From assembly GCA_021779335.1 (NCBI GenBank), contig JAJYAW010000001.1:1-37762 (forward strand): DNA of 37,762 bases, read 5' to 3'. Below, in pieces: positions 16,091-24,033 of the stretch. The notes under the pieces were generated by a model that saw only the letters and a list, made by a program, of their open reading frames with translations, ran no database searches and had not been told where the DNA came from. Position 1 is the stretch's first letter; every line of letters begins with the position of its first letter. Origin of the DNA: Myxococcales bacterium. Lineage in GTDB: Bacteria; Myxococcota; Myxococcia; Myxococcales; Anaeromyxobacteraceae. Made by a program: the position numbers and the translations under genes.

Positions 16091-17208
16091 GGCTTCGCCC
16101 CGTTGGCGGCGGGGAAGTCCCCGGCGCAGCTCGCCAGGGCCTCCAGCCGGGCGGTCTCGCCGGGGAACCAGCGGTCGCGCAGCCGCAGGGCCACGTTGAC
16201 CAGGCCGATGAGGACCGGGACCTCCACCAGCGGCCCGATGACCGCCGCGAAGGCCGCGCCGTGCTGCATGGTGAAGGTGGCCACCGCCACCGCGATGGCG
16301 AGCTCGAAGTTGTTCGACGCGGCGGTGAAGGAGAGGGTGACCGTCTGGCCGTAGCTGGCGCCCAGCCGGCGGCTCATGAAGAAGGAGACGAAGAACATCA
16401 CGACGAAGTAGATGAGCAGCGGGATGGCGATGCGCACCACGTCGAACGGCCGCGCCACGATGGCCTTCCCCTGGATGGAGAACATCACCACGATGGTGAA
16501 GAGCAGGGCGAAGAGCGTGATGGGCGAGATGCGCGGGATGAAGACCTTGCGGTACCAGTCCTCACCCCTCCACGCCCGCAGGCCGAAGCGGCTGGCCAGG
16601 CCCGCGGCGAACGGGATCCCCAGATAGACGAGGACGCTCCGGGCGATCTCCCCGATGGTGACGTCCACCTCGGCCCCGGGCAGCCCGAGCCAGCGCGGCA
16701 GCACGGTGATGAAGACCCAGGCATAGACCGAGAAGAAGAGCACCTGGAAGACCGAGTTGAAGGCCACCAGGCCGGCGCAGTACTCGGTGTCGCCGCCGGC
16801 GAGATCGTTCCAGACGATGACCATGGCGATGCAGCGGGCCAGGCCGATCATGATGAGCCCGATCATGTACTCCGGCCGGTCGCGCAGGAAGACCACCGCC
16901 AGCACGAACATGAGGATGGGCCCGATGATCCAGTTCTGCACCAGGGAGAGCGAGAGGATGCGCACGTCCTTGAGGACCCGCGGCAGCTCCTCGTAGCGGA
17001 CCTTGGCGAGCGGCGGGTACATCATGAGGATGAGCCCGATGGCGATGGGGAGCGAGGTGGTGCCGACCTGGAGCCGGTCCACCACCTGCCGAACGCCCGG
17101 CGCCAGGAAGCCGAGCGCGACGCCGGCCCCCATGGCGGCGAAGATCCAGAGCGTCAGGTAGCGGTCGAGGAAGGAGAGGCGGCGGGCGACGCCGGCGGTC
17201 GTGGTCAC
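16087..17208 (-). CDS. acr3: Arsenite efflux permease Acr3
   Basis: 373 residues with ten hydrophobic segments and the normal Acr3 length. The conserved transport cysteine is seen in helix 4 as GLARCIAMVIVWN (C126). Other family marks are NWIIGPILMF, SFTAASNNFELAIAVA and LVEVPVLIGLVNVAL. The protein exports arsenite (or antimonite) across the inner membrane using the proton gradient. It follows arsR by 9 bp and overlaps arsC by 4 bp. Expression is expected to depend on ArsR. Confidence 0.95.
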   Translation of the reverse strand: MTTTAGVARRLSFLDRYLTLWIFAAMGAGVALGFLAPGVRQVVDRLQVGTTSLPIAIGLILMMYPPLAKVRYEELPRVLKDVRILSLSLVQNWIIGPILMFVLAVVFLRDRPEYMIGLIMIGLARCIAMVIVWNDLAGGDTEYCAGLVAFNSVFQVLFFSVYAWVFITVLPRWLGLPGAEVDVTIGEIARSVLVYLGIPFAAGLASRFGLRAWRGEDWYRKVFIPRISPITLFALLFTIVVMFSIQGKAIVARPFDVVRIAIPLLIYFVVMFFVSFFMSRRLGASYGQTVTLSFTAASNNFELAIAVAVATFTMQHGAAFAAVIGPLVEVPVLIGLVNVALRLRDRWFPGETARLEALASCAGDFPAANGAKP

Positions 17209-17217
17209 GGTGGGCTC

Positions 17218-17577
17218 CTACAGGCTCGCCACGAGCGCCCTCAGGCGGCGCAGGGCGTGCGGTTCGACGCAGTAGCAGACGCGCGGCCCATCGATGTCGC
17301 CGCGGATGAGGCCGGCCTCCTTGAGCACCTTCAGGTGCTGGGAGACGGTGGACTGGGCCAGCGGCAGCTCGTCGACGATGTCGCCGCAGACGCAGGCCTC
17401 GCGGCGGACGAGCAGCCGCAGGATCTGGACCCGGGCGGGGTGGCCCACGGCCTTGGTGAGCGCGGCCAGCTCCTCGTCCGCGGCGGGCCCCTCGACCGGG
17501 CGCAGGTCGGGGCCGGCGTGGCTGGGGTCGGTGGGCTGGCAGGTGGCCTTCCTGACGGACCTGAGGGCGCTCGGCAT
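17218..17577 (-). CDS. arsR: ArsR-family arsenite-responsive repressor
   Basis: 119 residues. Winged helix with LAQSTVSQHLKVLKEAGLI as the recognition helix region (about 74-91). The arsenite site is ACVCGDIVD in the DNA-binding helix pair (C62 and C64, the CxC layout of E. coli ArsR). A second CYC pair is at C101 and C103. The N-terminal 30 residues before the domain are unusually long. ATG 17577 abuts a perfect inverted repeat and has no ribosome site, suggesting a leaderless message. Repression should lift on arsenite binding and raise acr3-arsC. Confidence 0.92.
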   Translation of the reverse strand: MPSALRSVRKATCQPTDPSHAGPDLRPVEGPAADEELAALTKAVGHPARVQILRLLVRREACVCGDIVDELPLAQSTVSQHLKVLKEAGLIRGDIDGPRVCYCVEPHALRRLRALVASL

Positions 17578-17594
17578 ATCGTCTGTCTACGATA
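17577..17594. promoter_or_regulatory. ArsR operator candidate at the start codon
   Basis: TATCGT-CTGTCT-ACGATA is a perfect 6-bp inverted repeat with 6-bp spacer. Its edge overlaps the first base of the arsR ATG. The position and symmetry fit an ArsR-dimer autoregulatory site blocking a start near the gene. Binding is inferred. Confidence 0.5.
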
Positions 17595-17712
17595 GGCACG
17601 CCGTTCCATGCAAGCGGAAGCGCCGCCAGCCGAGAGCTGTCACCAGGAATTCACCGGACGGTGCGCCGCTGCCCGTGAGGCGGAGGCGCATGACCCGACC
17701 GGGATCGGCCAT

Positions 17713-17732
17713 CGGTTGCCCGCAATCAATGG
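17713..17732 (-). promoter_or_regulatory. Six-copy near-palindrome operator, copy f
   Basis: Read on the minus strand: CCATTGATTGCGGGCAACCG, TTG-N8-CAA. It lies in the 249-bp arsR/TauE divergent gap, 94 bp before the permease start and 135 bp from arsR. It more likely serves the permease-FmdE pair, since ArsR has its own palindrome. Confidence 0.5.
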
Positions 17733-17826
17733 CTTGCGCCCCACCGCGCCCGAGACTGCCGCCGATGCATCGCCCCTGCACAGGCCTGCGGACGGCTCAA
17801 CGCCCTGCCCGCGGAGCGAAGATCGG

Positions 17827-18582
17827 ATGAGCCCGGCCACCCTCCTCGTCTGCGCGCTCCTCGTCCTCGCCTTCTCGGGCCTCATGGCCATGGCGGGCCT
17901 CGGCGCGGCCTTCCTCTTCGTGCCGCTCTTCTATTATCTGGGCGTGCCGCTGGCGGAAGCCACGCCCGCCGCGCTCCTCCTCAACGCGGTGAGCCTCTCG
18001 CTCGCCAGCGTCAACTACTGGCGAGGCGGCCTCGTCGACTGGCGCGTCGGCCTGCCGCTCCTGGTGACCGCGGTGGCGTTCGCGCCGCTCGGCGCCCACC
18101 TGACGCCGCAGGTGGACCGGAGGATCCTGCTCGGGCTCTTCGCCGCCTTCCTCGCCTTCGCCGGGTTCATGATGCTGCGGCGGCGCGCCGGGGTCCGAGG
18201 GCAGGCGCTCGGAAGGGTGGGCACGGCGGCGGCCGGCCTGGGGGTCGGGGGCGCGGCGGGGTTCCTGGGCGGGCTGCTCGGCGTCGGAGGCGGGAACTTC
18301 ATCCTGCCCGTGCTCACCTGGGTGGGGCTCGACGCAAAGGTGGCCGCGGGGACCACGGCCGTCGTCGTGCTCTTCTCCTCCCTCTCGGGGTTCCTCGGCC
18401 ACGCCACCCTGGGCCGACTGGACCCCGTCTTCCTGGGCGTCACCGGGCTCATGGCGGCGGCGGGCTCCGCCGTCGGCTCGCAGCTCATGAAGACCAGGGT
18501 GTCGAGCGTCCAGCTCAAGAAGGTCATCGGCGGCGTGCTCTGGCTCATCGCCGTCAAGATGGCCTTCGATGCCATGAAGTGA
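17827..18582 (+). CDS. TauE/SafE family sulfite/anion permease
   Basis: 251 residues with about eight hydrophobic segments. The repeated half-signatures are LAEATPAALLLNAVSLSLASVNYWRGG in the first half and GGLLGVGGGNFILPVLTWVGLDAKVAAGTTA in the second. The double glycine-rich loop is the hallmark of TauE/SafE (formerly DUF81) exporters. ATG 17827 is chosen because the upstream frame is not hydrophobic. Members export sulfite, sulfoacetate or similar anions; the true substrate here is unknown. It is followed 14 bp later by an FmdE-family gene, so the two are probably one transcript under operator copy f. Confidence 0.88.
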   Translation: MSPATLLVCALLVLAFSGLMAMAGLGAAFLFVPLFYYLGVPLAEATPAALLLNAVSLSLASVNYWRGGLVDWRVGLPLLVTAVAFAPLGAHLTPQVDRRILLGLFAAFLAFAGFMMLRRRAGVRGQALGRVGTAAAGLGVGGAAGFLGGLLGVGGGNFILPVLTWVGLDAKVAAGTTAVVVLFSSLSGFLGHATLGRLDPVFLGVTGLMAAAGSAVGSQLMKTRVSSVQLKKVIGGVLWLIAVKMAFDAMK

Positions 18583-18596
18583 AAGGAGACGAGACC

Positions 18597-19217
18597 ATGA
18601 CGACGCCGCACGTCCCGCCCGAATGGGCCTTCGAGTTCCACGCGCACGAGTGCCCGTTCATGCCAATCGGGTACCGCATGGGCAAGCTGGCGCTCGAGCA
18701 CCTCGGCGTGGGGAAGGAGCCCGACCACGGCTTCTTCGTCTTCCCGGAGCTTGGCGAGGGCCACCCGCAGACCTGCATGATGGACGGGATGCAGGTCGCC
18801 ACGGGCGCCACCTACGGGAAGGTCATGATGGCCAAGACCTTCTACGGGAAGCTGGCCGCCACGTTCTTCCACCCGACCAGGGGCGCGGTGCGCTACTCGC
18901 TCCTGCCGGACTTCGTCGACGCCATGGGCGGCTTCGAGTTCTTCGCCTTCCGCAAGCGCGGCGTCGAGCCCTCCCAGATCCCGCTGGCGGTCCGGCGCGA
19001 GGTGATCCAGTGGGTCCACGAGCAGCCCGACGAGGCCCTCTTCAAGGTGGAGGCGCGGCGCGGCTTCACCTACGCGCCGGTCAAGGGGTCCTTCGCCAAG
19101 ACGAGGTGCGCCACCTGCGGCGAATACGTCTTCGACCGCTACTTGCGCTCGAAGGACGGCCGCCCCGCCTGCATCCCCTGCGCGGGCTACGAGAAGACCG
19201 TGGCGGTCGAGCGCTGA
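18597..19217 (+). CDS. FmdE-family protein with C-terminal zinc finger (first copy)
   Basis: 206 residues; AAAGGAG 8 nt before ATG 18597 decides the start over an earlier in-frame GTG. The N-terminal FmdE-like domain has FEFHAHECPFMPIGYRMG (C19) and a DGMQVATGATYGK core. The usual Cys of the GCTxGKGN core is replaced (TGATYGK), so the metal site differs from canonical FmdE. The end carries a CATC...CIPC four-Cys zinc finger (C171, C174, C192, C195). FmdE was named for a formylmethanofuran dehydrogenase subunit, but most bacterial members lack that pathway, and none of its genes is here. It pairs with a TauE permease, whereas the second copy pairs with a metal exporter. Confidence 0.82.
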   Translation: MTTPHVPPEWAFEFHAHECPFMPIGYRMGKLALEHLGVGKEPDHGFFVFPELGEGHPQTCMMDGMQVATGATYGKVMMAKTFYGKLAATFFHPTRGAVRYSLLPDFVDAMGGFEFFAFRKRGVEPSQIPLAVRREVIQWVHEQPDEALFKVEARRGFTYAPVKGSFAKTRCATCGEYVFDRYLRSKDGRPACIPCAGYEKTVAVER

Positions 19218-19219
19218 CC

Positions 19220-19248
19220 ACCCGGCCGGCGCTCGGCCGCAGCCGGGT
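19220..19248. terminator. Hairpin between convergent FmdE and CDF genes
   Basis: ACCCGGC-CGGC pairs with GCCG-(CA)-GCCGGGT around GCTCG: 11 bp with a 2-nt bulge, occupying the 30-bp gap between the two stops. No T tract. Likely two-way transcript end. Confidence 0.45.
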
Positions 19249-20165
19249 CACCGCACCGACGCCAGCCGTGGATCCGCCACCACGCCGCTGGCGTCGCAGG
19301 CCACCGCCTCGAGCTGCAGCGTGGCGTGGGCGATGTCGTGCGCGTGGTGCAGCCGCTCCTGGGCGAGCTCGACCAGGCCGGCCGCCTCCGACAAGGGCGC
19401 GTCCGGGATGACCAGATGGGCGCTGGCGGCGCGCAGCCTGGACGAGACGCTCCAGACGTGGACGTGGTGGACGTCGAGGACCCCCGGCACCTGGCGCAGG
19501 CTGGCCGCCACCTGGTCCGCCGAGGCGCCGGCCGGGGCGCCCTCGGAGAGCAGGTGGGCCGCGTCCCGGGTCACGCCGAAGGCGGCCCAGGCCGAGACGA
19601 GGCCGATGGCGATGGAGAGGACGGGATCGACGTGCGGGACGCCGGCCCACATGAGGGCGCCGCCGACGATGACCGCCGCCGAGGCCGCCGCGTCGGCCAG
19701 GAGGTGGAGCAGGGCGCTCCGGGTCCCGAGGTCGTCGTCGGCGTGGGGCCGGAGCAGCAGCGCCGAGCCGGCGTTGGCGGCCAGGGCCACGACGCCGAGG
19801 GCCATGACCATGCCGCCCGGCGGCGAGGCGTCGCTGCCGAGGCGCTGCACGCCCGCCCAGACCAGCGACCCCGCCAGCGGCAGGAGCAGCAGCCCGTTCA
19901 CGAACGCCACCATGGGCTCGGCGCGCAGCAGCCCGAAGGTGCGCGTCGCCGTCGCCGCCCGGAGCGCCAGGCGGGCCCCGACCCAGGCGAGCACCAGGCT
20001 CCCCACGTCGCTCAGGTTGTGGAGGGCGTCGGCCAGCAACGCCAGGCTGCCAGCGTGGAAGCCGACGCCAGCCTCGGCCACCGTGATGACGACGTTGAGG
20101 AGGATGGCTCCGCCGAGGGCCTTGGCGCCCGCCCCCGCGGCGTGGTCGTGCCCGTCGCCGCTCAC
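19248..20165 (-). CDS. Cation diffusion facilitator metal exporter
   Basis: 305 residues, His-rich start (SGDGHDHAAG), six transmembrane segments and a C-terminal cytoplasmic domain with GVLDVHHVHVWSVSSRLRAASAHLV. Helix 2 has LLADALHNLSD (H49, D53) and helix 5 HLLADAAAS (H154, D158). This gives the H-D/H-D site typical of zinc-transporting CDFs of the CzcD/ZitB kind. It exports Zn2+ (possibly Cd2+ or Co2+) from the cytoplasm to the periplasm, where the CzcCBA pump encoded upstream can remove it. Its ATG overlaps the stop of the FmdE-type gene by 4 bp, so the two are coupled. Confidence 0.92.
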   Translation of the reverse strand: MSGDGHDHAAGAGAKALGGAILLNVVITVAEAGVGFHAGSLALLADALHNLSDVGSLVLAWVGARLALRAATATRTFGLLRAEPMVAFVNGLLLLPLAGSLVWAGVQRLGSDASPPGGMVMALGVVALAANAGSALLLRPHADDDLGTRSALLHLLADAAASAAVIVGGALMWAGVPHVDPVLSIAIGLVSAWAAFGVTRDAAHLLSEGAPAGASADQVAASLRQVPGVLDVHHVHVWSVSSRLRAASAHLVIPDAPLSEAAGLVELAQERLHHAHDIAHATLQLEAVACDASGVVADPRLASVR

Positions 20166-20806
20166 GCGGCGCCCTGGGCGCTCTTCGCCGGCGCGCCCTG
20201 CCCCGGCCGCTCCAGGCAGGGGATGCAGACCATCCGCTCCCCGTCGACGCGCAGGTAGCGCTCGATGACCAGGTCGCCGCAGACCTCGCAGACGTCGGTG
20301 GCGAAGGTCTCGGCCCGCGGCGCCACCTCGACCCGGAACTCGGGGCCGACGGAGAGGATGCGCTCCTGCGGCGCGCTCAGGACCCCGTCGATGACCGGAT
20401 CCACCACCTCGTCAGGCACCCTGGAGGCGGGGATTCCCCGGGAGCGGTACTCCTTGAAGTACGGCGTGCGGCGCCCGGCCAGCTGGGCCTCCGCGAGCGG
20501 CACCACCCGCACGGACCGGCCGGTGGCCTGCTCCGTGAGCGTCACGCCGAACTTGCCGTGACCCGCCTTGCGAATGTTGCCCTTGCCGAAGGTGCAGCCG
20601 GTGATCATCTGCACCCCGTCGGCGAAGCAGTGGGCGCAGTGATCGTCGCCGAGCTCCAGCACGACGGACAGCTCCTTGTCCTTGGCCCGGGCCACCGCCA
20701 GCGCGTTCATGGCGGCCGCGCCGGCGCGCAGGCCGAGCGGCATGGCGGGGCACTTGTGGCCGTGCAGCTGCTGGCCGGCCTTCAGGAACTCCCTGGCATC
20801 GATCAT
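20162..20806 (-). CDS. FmdE-family protein with C-terminal zinc finger (second copy)
   Basis: 214 residues with GAGGAG 7 nt before ATG 20806. The canonical FmdE motifs are all present: LHGHKCPAMPLGLRAG (C19), DHCAHCFADGVQMITGCTFGKGN (C57, C60, C71) and a zinc finger CEVCG...CIPC (C173, C176, C194, C197). The Cys/His core is expected to bind a metal. The gene is fused by a 4-bp overlap to a zinc-type CDF exporter and lies 117 bp after czcA on the same strand. A metal-sensing, metal-carrying or metal-sparing role therefore fits better than methanofuran chemistry. That role is inference. An operator copy and a leader hairpin precede it. Confidence 0.85.
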   Translation of the reverse strand: MIDAREFLKAGQQLHGHKCPAMPLGLRAGAAAMNALAVARAKDKELSVVLELGDDHCAHCFADGVQMITGCTFGKGNIRKAGHGKFGVTLTEQATGRSVRVVPLAEAQLAGRRTPYFKEYRSRGIPASRVPDEVVDPVIDGVLSAPQERILSVGPEFRVEVAPRAETFATDVCEVCGDLVIERYLRVDGERMVCIPCLERPGQGAPAKSAQGAA

Positions 20807-20821
20807 CGGTCCACTCCTCGT

Positions 20822-20850
20822 GAGGCCGGGCGCGGGGGTGCGCCGGCCTC
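20822..20850 (-). promoter_or_regulatory. Leader hairpin before the FmdE-CDF pair
   Basis: GAGGCCGG pairs with CCGGCCTC, with an inner CGC/GCG after one bulged G, in the 116-bp gap. It is immediately 5' of the ribosome site on the minus strand. It could end czcA transcripts or act as a 5' leader structure; no T tract follows. Confidence 0.35.
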
Positions 20851-20878
20851 GTCAAGGTAGTGAGCCCAACGGCGGGAT

Positions 20879-20898
20879 CCATTGAGCGCAGGCAACGG
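20879..20898 (+). promoter_or_regulatory. Six-copy near-palindrome operator, copy b
   Basis: CCATTGAGCGCAGGCAACGG, TTG-N8-CAA. It lies 73 bp upstream of the second FmdE gene and just after the czcA stop, so the FmdE-CDF pair probably has its own promoter. Confidence 0.55.
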
Positions 20899-20922
20899 CG
20901 GGCGCATTGCCGGCCGCCCTCC

Positions 20923-23900
20923 TCACGACGTGCCCCGGACGGCGTCCTCCTGCGCCATCCCGCCCGGCCCCGCCCGCGCGCCGGCCAGGGCCAGGTAGAC
21001 GGCCGGCAGCACCAGGAGCGTCAGGAGCGTCGACGTCACCAGGCCCCCCATCACGACCACCGCCAGCGGCCTCTGGATGTCGGCGCCGGAGCCCTGGGCG
21101 AAGAGCATGGGCAGGTGCCCGATGAAGCTGGTGAGCGCCGTCATGAGCAGGGGCCGGAACCGGAGGTTGCACCCCTCCCGCACGGCCTCGGCCACGGTGC
21201 GGCCCTCGTCCCGGAGCTGGCGCAGGAAGGCCACCAGCACCACGCCGTTCTGGACCGCGACCCCGAGCAGCACGATGAAGGCGACCGCCGCCGAGACCGA
21301 GACCGGCATGCGGAACACCACCACCGCGACCACGCCGCCCACCAGGGCAAAGGGCAGGTTGAGCAGCACCAGCAGGGCGTCGCCGAAGGAGCCGAGGGCG
21401 AGGTACAGGAGCAGCAGGATGAGGACGAGGGCGATGGGCACCACCACCGCCAAGGTCCGCATGGCCCGCTGCTGGTTCTCGAACTGGCCGCCGAGCTCCA
21501 GGAAGGTCCCCGGCGGCAGCTCCTTCTCGAACGGCTTCAGCTTCTCCTGGAGCTCGGCCACGAAGCCGCCCAGGTCGCGCCCGCGGATGTTGGCCTCGAC
21601 CACCACCCGCCGGATGCCGTTCTCCCGCGACACCTGGGCCGGCGCCTCGACCAGCTCGATGCGGGCCAGCTGCGAGAGCGGCACCCGCTCCCCGCCCGGC
21701 GCGGCCACCAGGAGGCGCCCGATCCGGCCGATGTCGTCGCGGGACCCGGGCGGGAATCGGACCACCACCGCGAAGCGGCGCTGCTCCTCGATGAGGGTGG
21801 TGGCGGCCTTCCCGGCGATGGCCGACTCGATGGTGTCGTTGACGTCCCCCACCGAGATGCCGTGGCGCGCCGCCGCCTCCCGGTCGATGACCACGTCGTA
21901 CTGGGAGAGGCCCGAGACCTGCTCGACCTTGACGTCGCTGGCGCCGCGGACGCCGCCCATGGCCACCGCGATCCGGTCGGCGTACCCCTTGAGGAGCGCC
22001 AGGTCGGTGCCGAAGACCTTGACGGCCACGTCGCTCTTCACGCCGGAGATGAGCTCGTTCACCCGGAGCGCGATGGGCTGCGAGAAGGAGAAGCGCAGCC
22101 CGGGCAGCCGCGACAGGTCGCGCTGCATGACCTCCGCCAGCTCGGCGCGGGAGCGGTCGCGGCCGAAGGACCGGCGCGGCTTCAGCATGACGAAGACGTC
22201 GGTCTGCTCCGGCCCCATGGGGTCCTCGGAGATCTCGGCGCGCCCCGTCTTGGAGACGACGGTCTCCACCTCCGGGTAGGCCTTGAGCTGCCTCTCGAGG
22301 TAGCGGGCCACCTCCACCGATCCCTGCAGGGAGGCGTTGGGGAGCCGGACCACGTTGATGGCGATGGCCCCCTCGTCGAGCGCCGGCATGAACTCGGTGC
22401 CGACGAGCGGGACCAGCGCGCCCGCACCCACCAGGACCGCCAGCGAGAGCCCGATGGTCCGGCGCGGGTGCGACACCGCCTTGTCGAGGAGCGAGAGGTA
22501 GCCGGCGTGGAACCGGCGCACGAAGGCGAACTCCCTCTCCGGCGCCTGCGCGAGCGCGATCTCGGAGAGCACCGGGATGACCAGCAGCGCCACCGCCAGG
22601 GAGACCAGCAGGGCAATGAGCATCGTCGAGGCCAGGGGGGCGAACATCTTCCCCTCGATGCCCTGGAGCGCGTAGAGCGGCACCAGGATCACCGCGATGA
22701 CCAGCACCGAGAAGGCCACCGGCCTGGCCACCTCGTTCACCGCCTCGGCCACGATGCGCCGCCTGGGTGCGTCGGTCCGGTGGGCCAGGTGGCGCCGCAC
22801 GTTCTCGACCACCACGATGGAGGCGTCCACCACCATGCCGACCGAGAAGGCCAGCCCGCCCAGGGACATGAGGTTGGAGGTGAGCCCCACCCGCCCCATG
22901 ACGATGAAGGCGACCAGGAAGGTGAGCGGGAGCGACACCAGCACCACCAGCGCCGTGCGGAGCTCGGCCACGAAGAGGAGGAGGACCACCACCACGAGCA
23001 GGCCGCCCTCGAGGAGGGCGTCCATGACCGTCTTGATGCACGCCTCGATGAGCGAGGTCCGGTCGTAGAAGACGTTGATGCGGGCGCCGGGCGGCAGGGT
23101 GGTGCGCGCCTTGTCGATGGCGGCCTTGACGCGCTCGACCACGTCCTTGGCGTTCTCACCCTTGAGCATGATGACCATGCCCGCGACGGCCTCGCCCTTG
23201 CCGTCCCGCGTCACGGCGCCCTGGCGCGGCTCGGCGCCGATGACCACGTCGGCCACGTCGCGCAGGTAGATGGGCGTGCCGTCGTGGGCCTTCAGGACCA
23301 CGCGCTCGATGTCGGGGATGTCGCGCATCAGCCCGACCCCGCGCAGGTAGGTCTGCTCCCAGCCCTCCACCACCACGCCGCCGCCGGCGTTGCCGTTGGA
23401 GCGCTCCAGCGCCTCGGCCACCTCGCGCACGGTCAGCCCGTACTCGACGAGCCGCTCTGGCCGGACGACCACCTGGTACTGCTTGACGAACCCGCCGAAG
23501 CTGTTCACCTCGTTGACGCCCGGGACCGGCTTCAGCAGCGGCGCCACGATCCAGTCCTGGATGGTCCGCAGGTCCATCGGCGAGAGGCCGTCGCCCTCCA
23601 GCGTGTACTGGAAGATCTCCCCCAGGCCGGTGGAGATGGGGCCGAGCTCGGGGTCCACGCCTCGCGGCAAGCCCTCTTTCACCGCGGCCAGCCGCTCGAA
23701 GACGATCTGGCGAGTCCAGTAGGTGTCCACCCCGTCCTCGAAGACCACCACCACCTGCGACAGCTCGGCCTTGGAGAGGGAGCGGACCGACTTCACCCGC
23801 GGCAGGCCGCGCAGGTGCTGCTCGATGGGGAAGCTGACGCGGGTCTCGACGTCCACGGCGGCGAGGCCGGGGGCCTTGGTGAGGACCATGACCTGCGTAT

Positions 23901-24024
23901 TGGTGACGTCCGGGAAGGCGTCGATGGGGAGGTGCGTCCAGGCCACGCCGCCCAGGACGGCGAGCGCGGCGGCGACGGCGAGGACGAGGAAGCGGTGACC
24001 GAGGACCCACTGGATGGCGCGCAT
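20923..24024 (-). CDS. czcA: CzcA-type heavy-metal RND pump
   Basis: 1033 residues, twelve transmembrane helices in two halves with large periplasmic loops, normal for HME-RND pumps. The start MRAIQWVLGHRFLVLAVAAAL and HLPIDAFPDVTNTQVMVLT are CzcA family marks. Helix 4 reads FSVGMVVDASIVVVENVRRHL. The D and E of the proton relay are kept, but the first Asp of the DFG motif of Zn/Co/Cd pumps is Ser-Val-Gly here. Metal specificity is therefore uncertain (Zn/Cd/Co or Cu/Ag). It works with CzcB and CzcC to move metal from the periplasm across the outer membrane. It follows czcB by 9 bp. Confidence 0.92.
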   Translation of the reverse strand: MRAIQWVLGHRFLVLAVAAALAVLGGVAWTHLPIDAFPDVTNTQVMVLTKAPGLAAVDVETRVSFPIEQHLRGLPRVKSVRSLSKAELSQVVVVFEDGVDTYWTRQIVFERLAAVKEGLPRGVDPELGPISTGLGEIFQYTLEGDGLSPMDLRTIQDWIVAPLLKPVPGVNEVNSFGGFVKQYQVVVRPERLVEYGLTVREVAEALERSNGNAGGGVVVEGWEQTYLRGVGLMRDIPDIERVVLKAHDGTPIYLRDVADVVIGAEPRQGAVTRDGKGEAVAGMVIMLKGENAKDVVERVKAAIDKARTTLPPGARINVFYDRTSLIEACIKTVMDALLEGGLLVVVVLLLFVAELRTALVVLVSLPLTFLVAFIVMGRVGLTSNLMSLGGLAFSVGMVVDASIVVVENVRRHLAHRTDAPRRRIVAEAVNEVARPVAFSVLVIAVILVPLYALQGIEGKMFAPLASTMLIALLVSLAVALLVIPVLSEIALAQAPEREFAFVRRFHAGYLSLLDKAVSHPRRTIGLSLAVLVGAGALVPLVGTEFMPALDEGAIAINVVRLPNASLQGSVEVARYLERQLKAYPEVETVVSKTGRAEISEDPMGPEQTDVFVMLKPRRSFGRDRSRAELAEVMQRDLSRLPGLRFSFSQPIALRVNELISGVKSDVAVKVFGTDLALLKGYADRIAVAMGGVRGASDVKVEQVSGLSQYDVVIDREAAARHGISVGDVNDTIESAIAGKAATTLIEEQRRFAVVVRFPPGSRDDIGRIGRLLVAAPGGERVPLSQLARIELVEAPAQVSRENGIRRVVVEANIRGRDLGGFVAELQEKLKPFEKELPPGTFLELGGQFENQQRAMRTLAVVVPIALVLILLLLYLALGSFGDALLVLLNLPFALVGGVVAVVVFRMPVSVSAAVAFIVLLGVAVQNGVVLVAFLRQLRDEGRTVAEAVREGCNLRFRPLLMTALTSFIGHLPMLFAQGSGADIQRPLAVVVMGGLVTSTLLTLLVLPAVYLALAGARAGPGGMAQEDAVRGTS

Positions 24025-24033
24025 AAGGGGGGC

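Noticed and set aside
17577..17826. A gene start upstream of the TauE permease at 17608
   Set aside because: The extra codons give no family sequence and contain an operator copy; ATG 17827 begins the hydrophobic family N-terminus.
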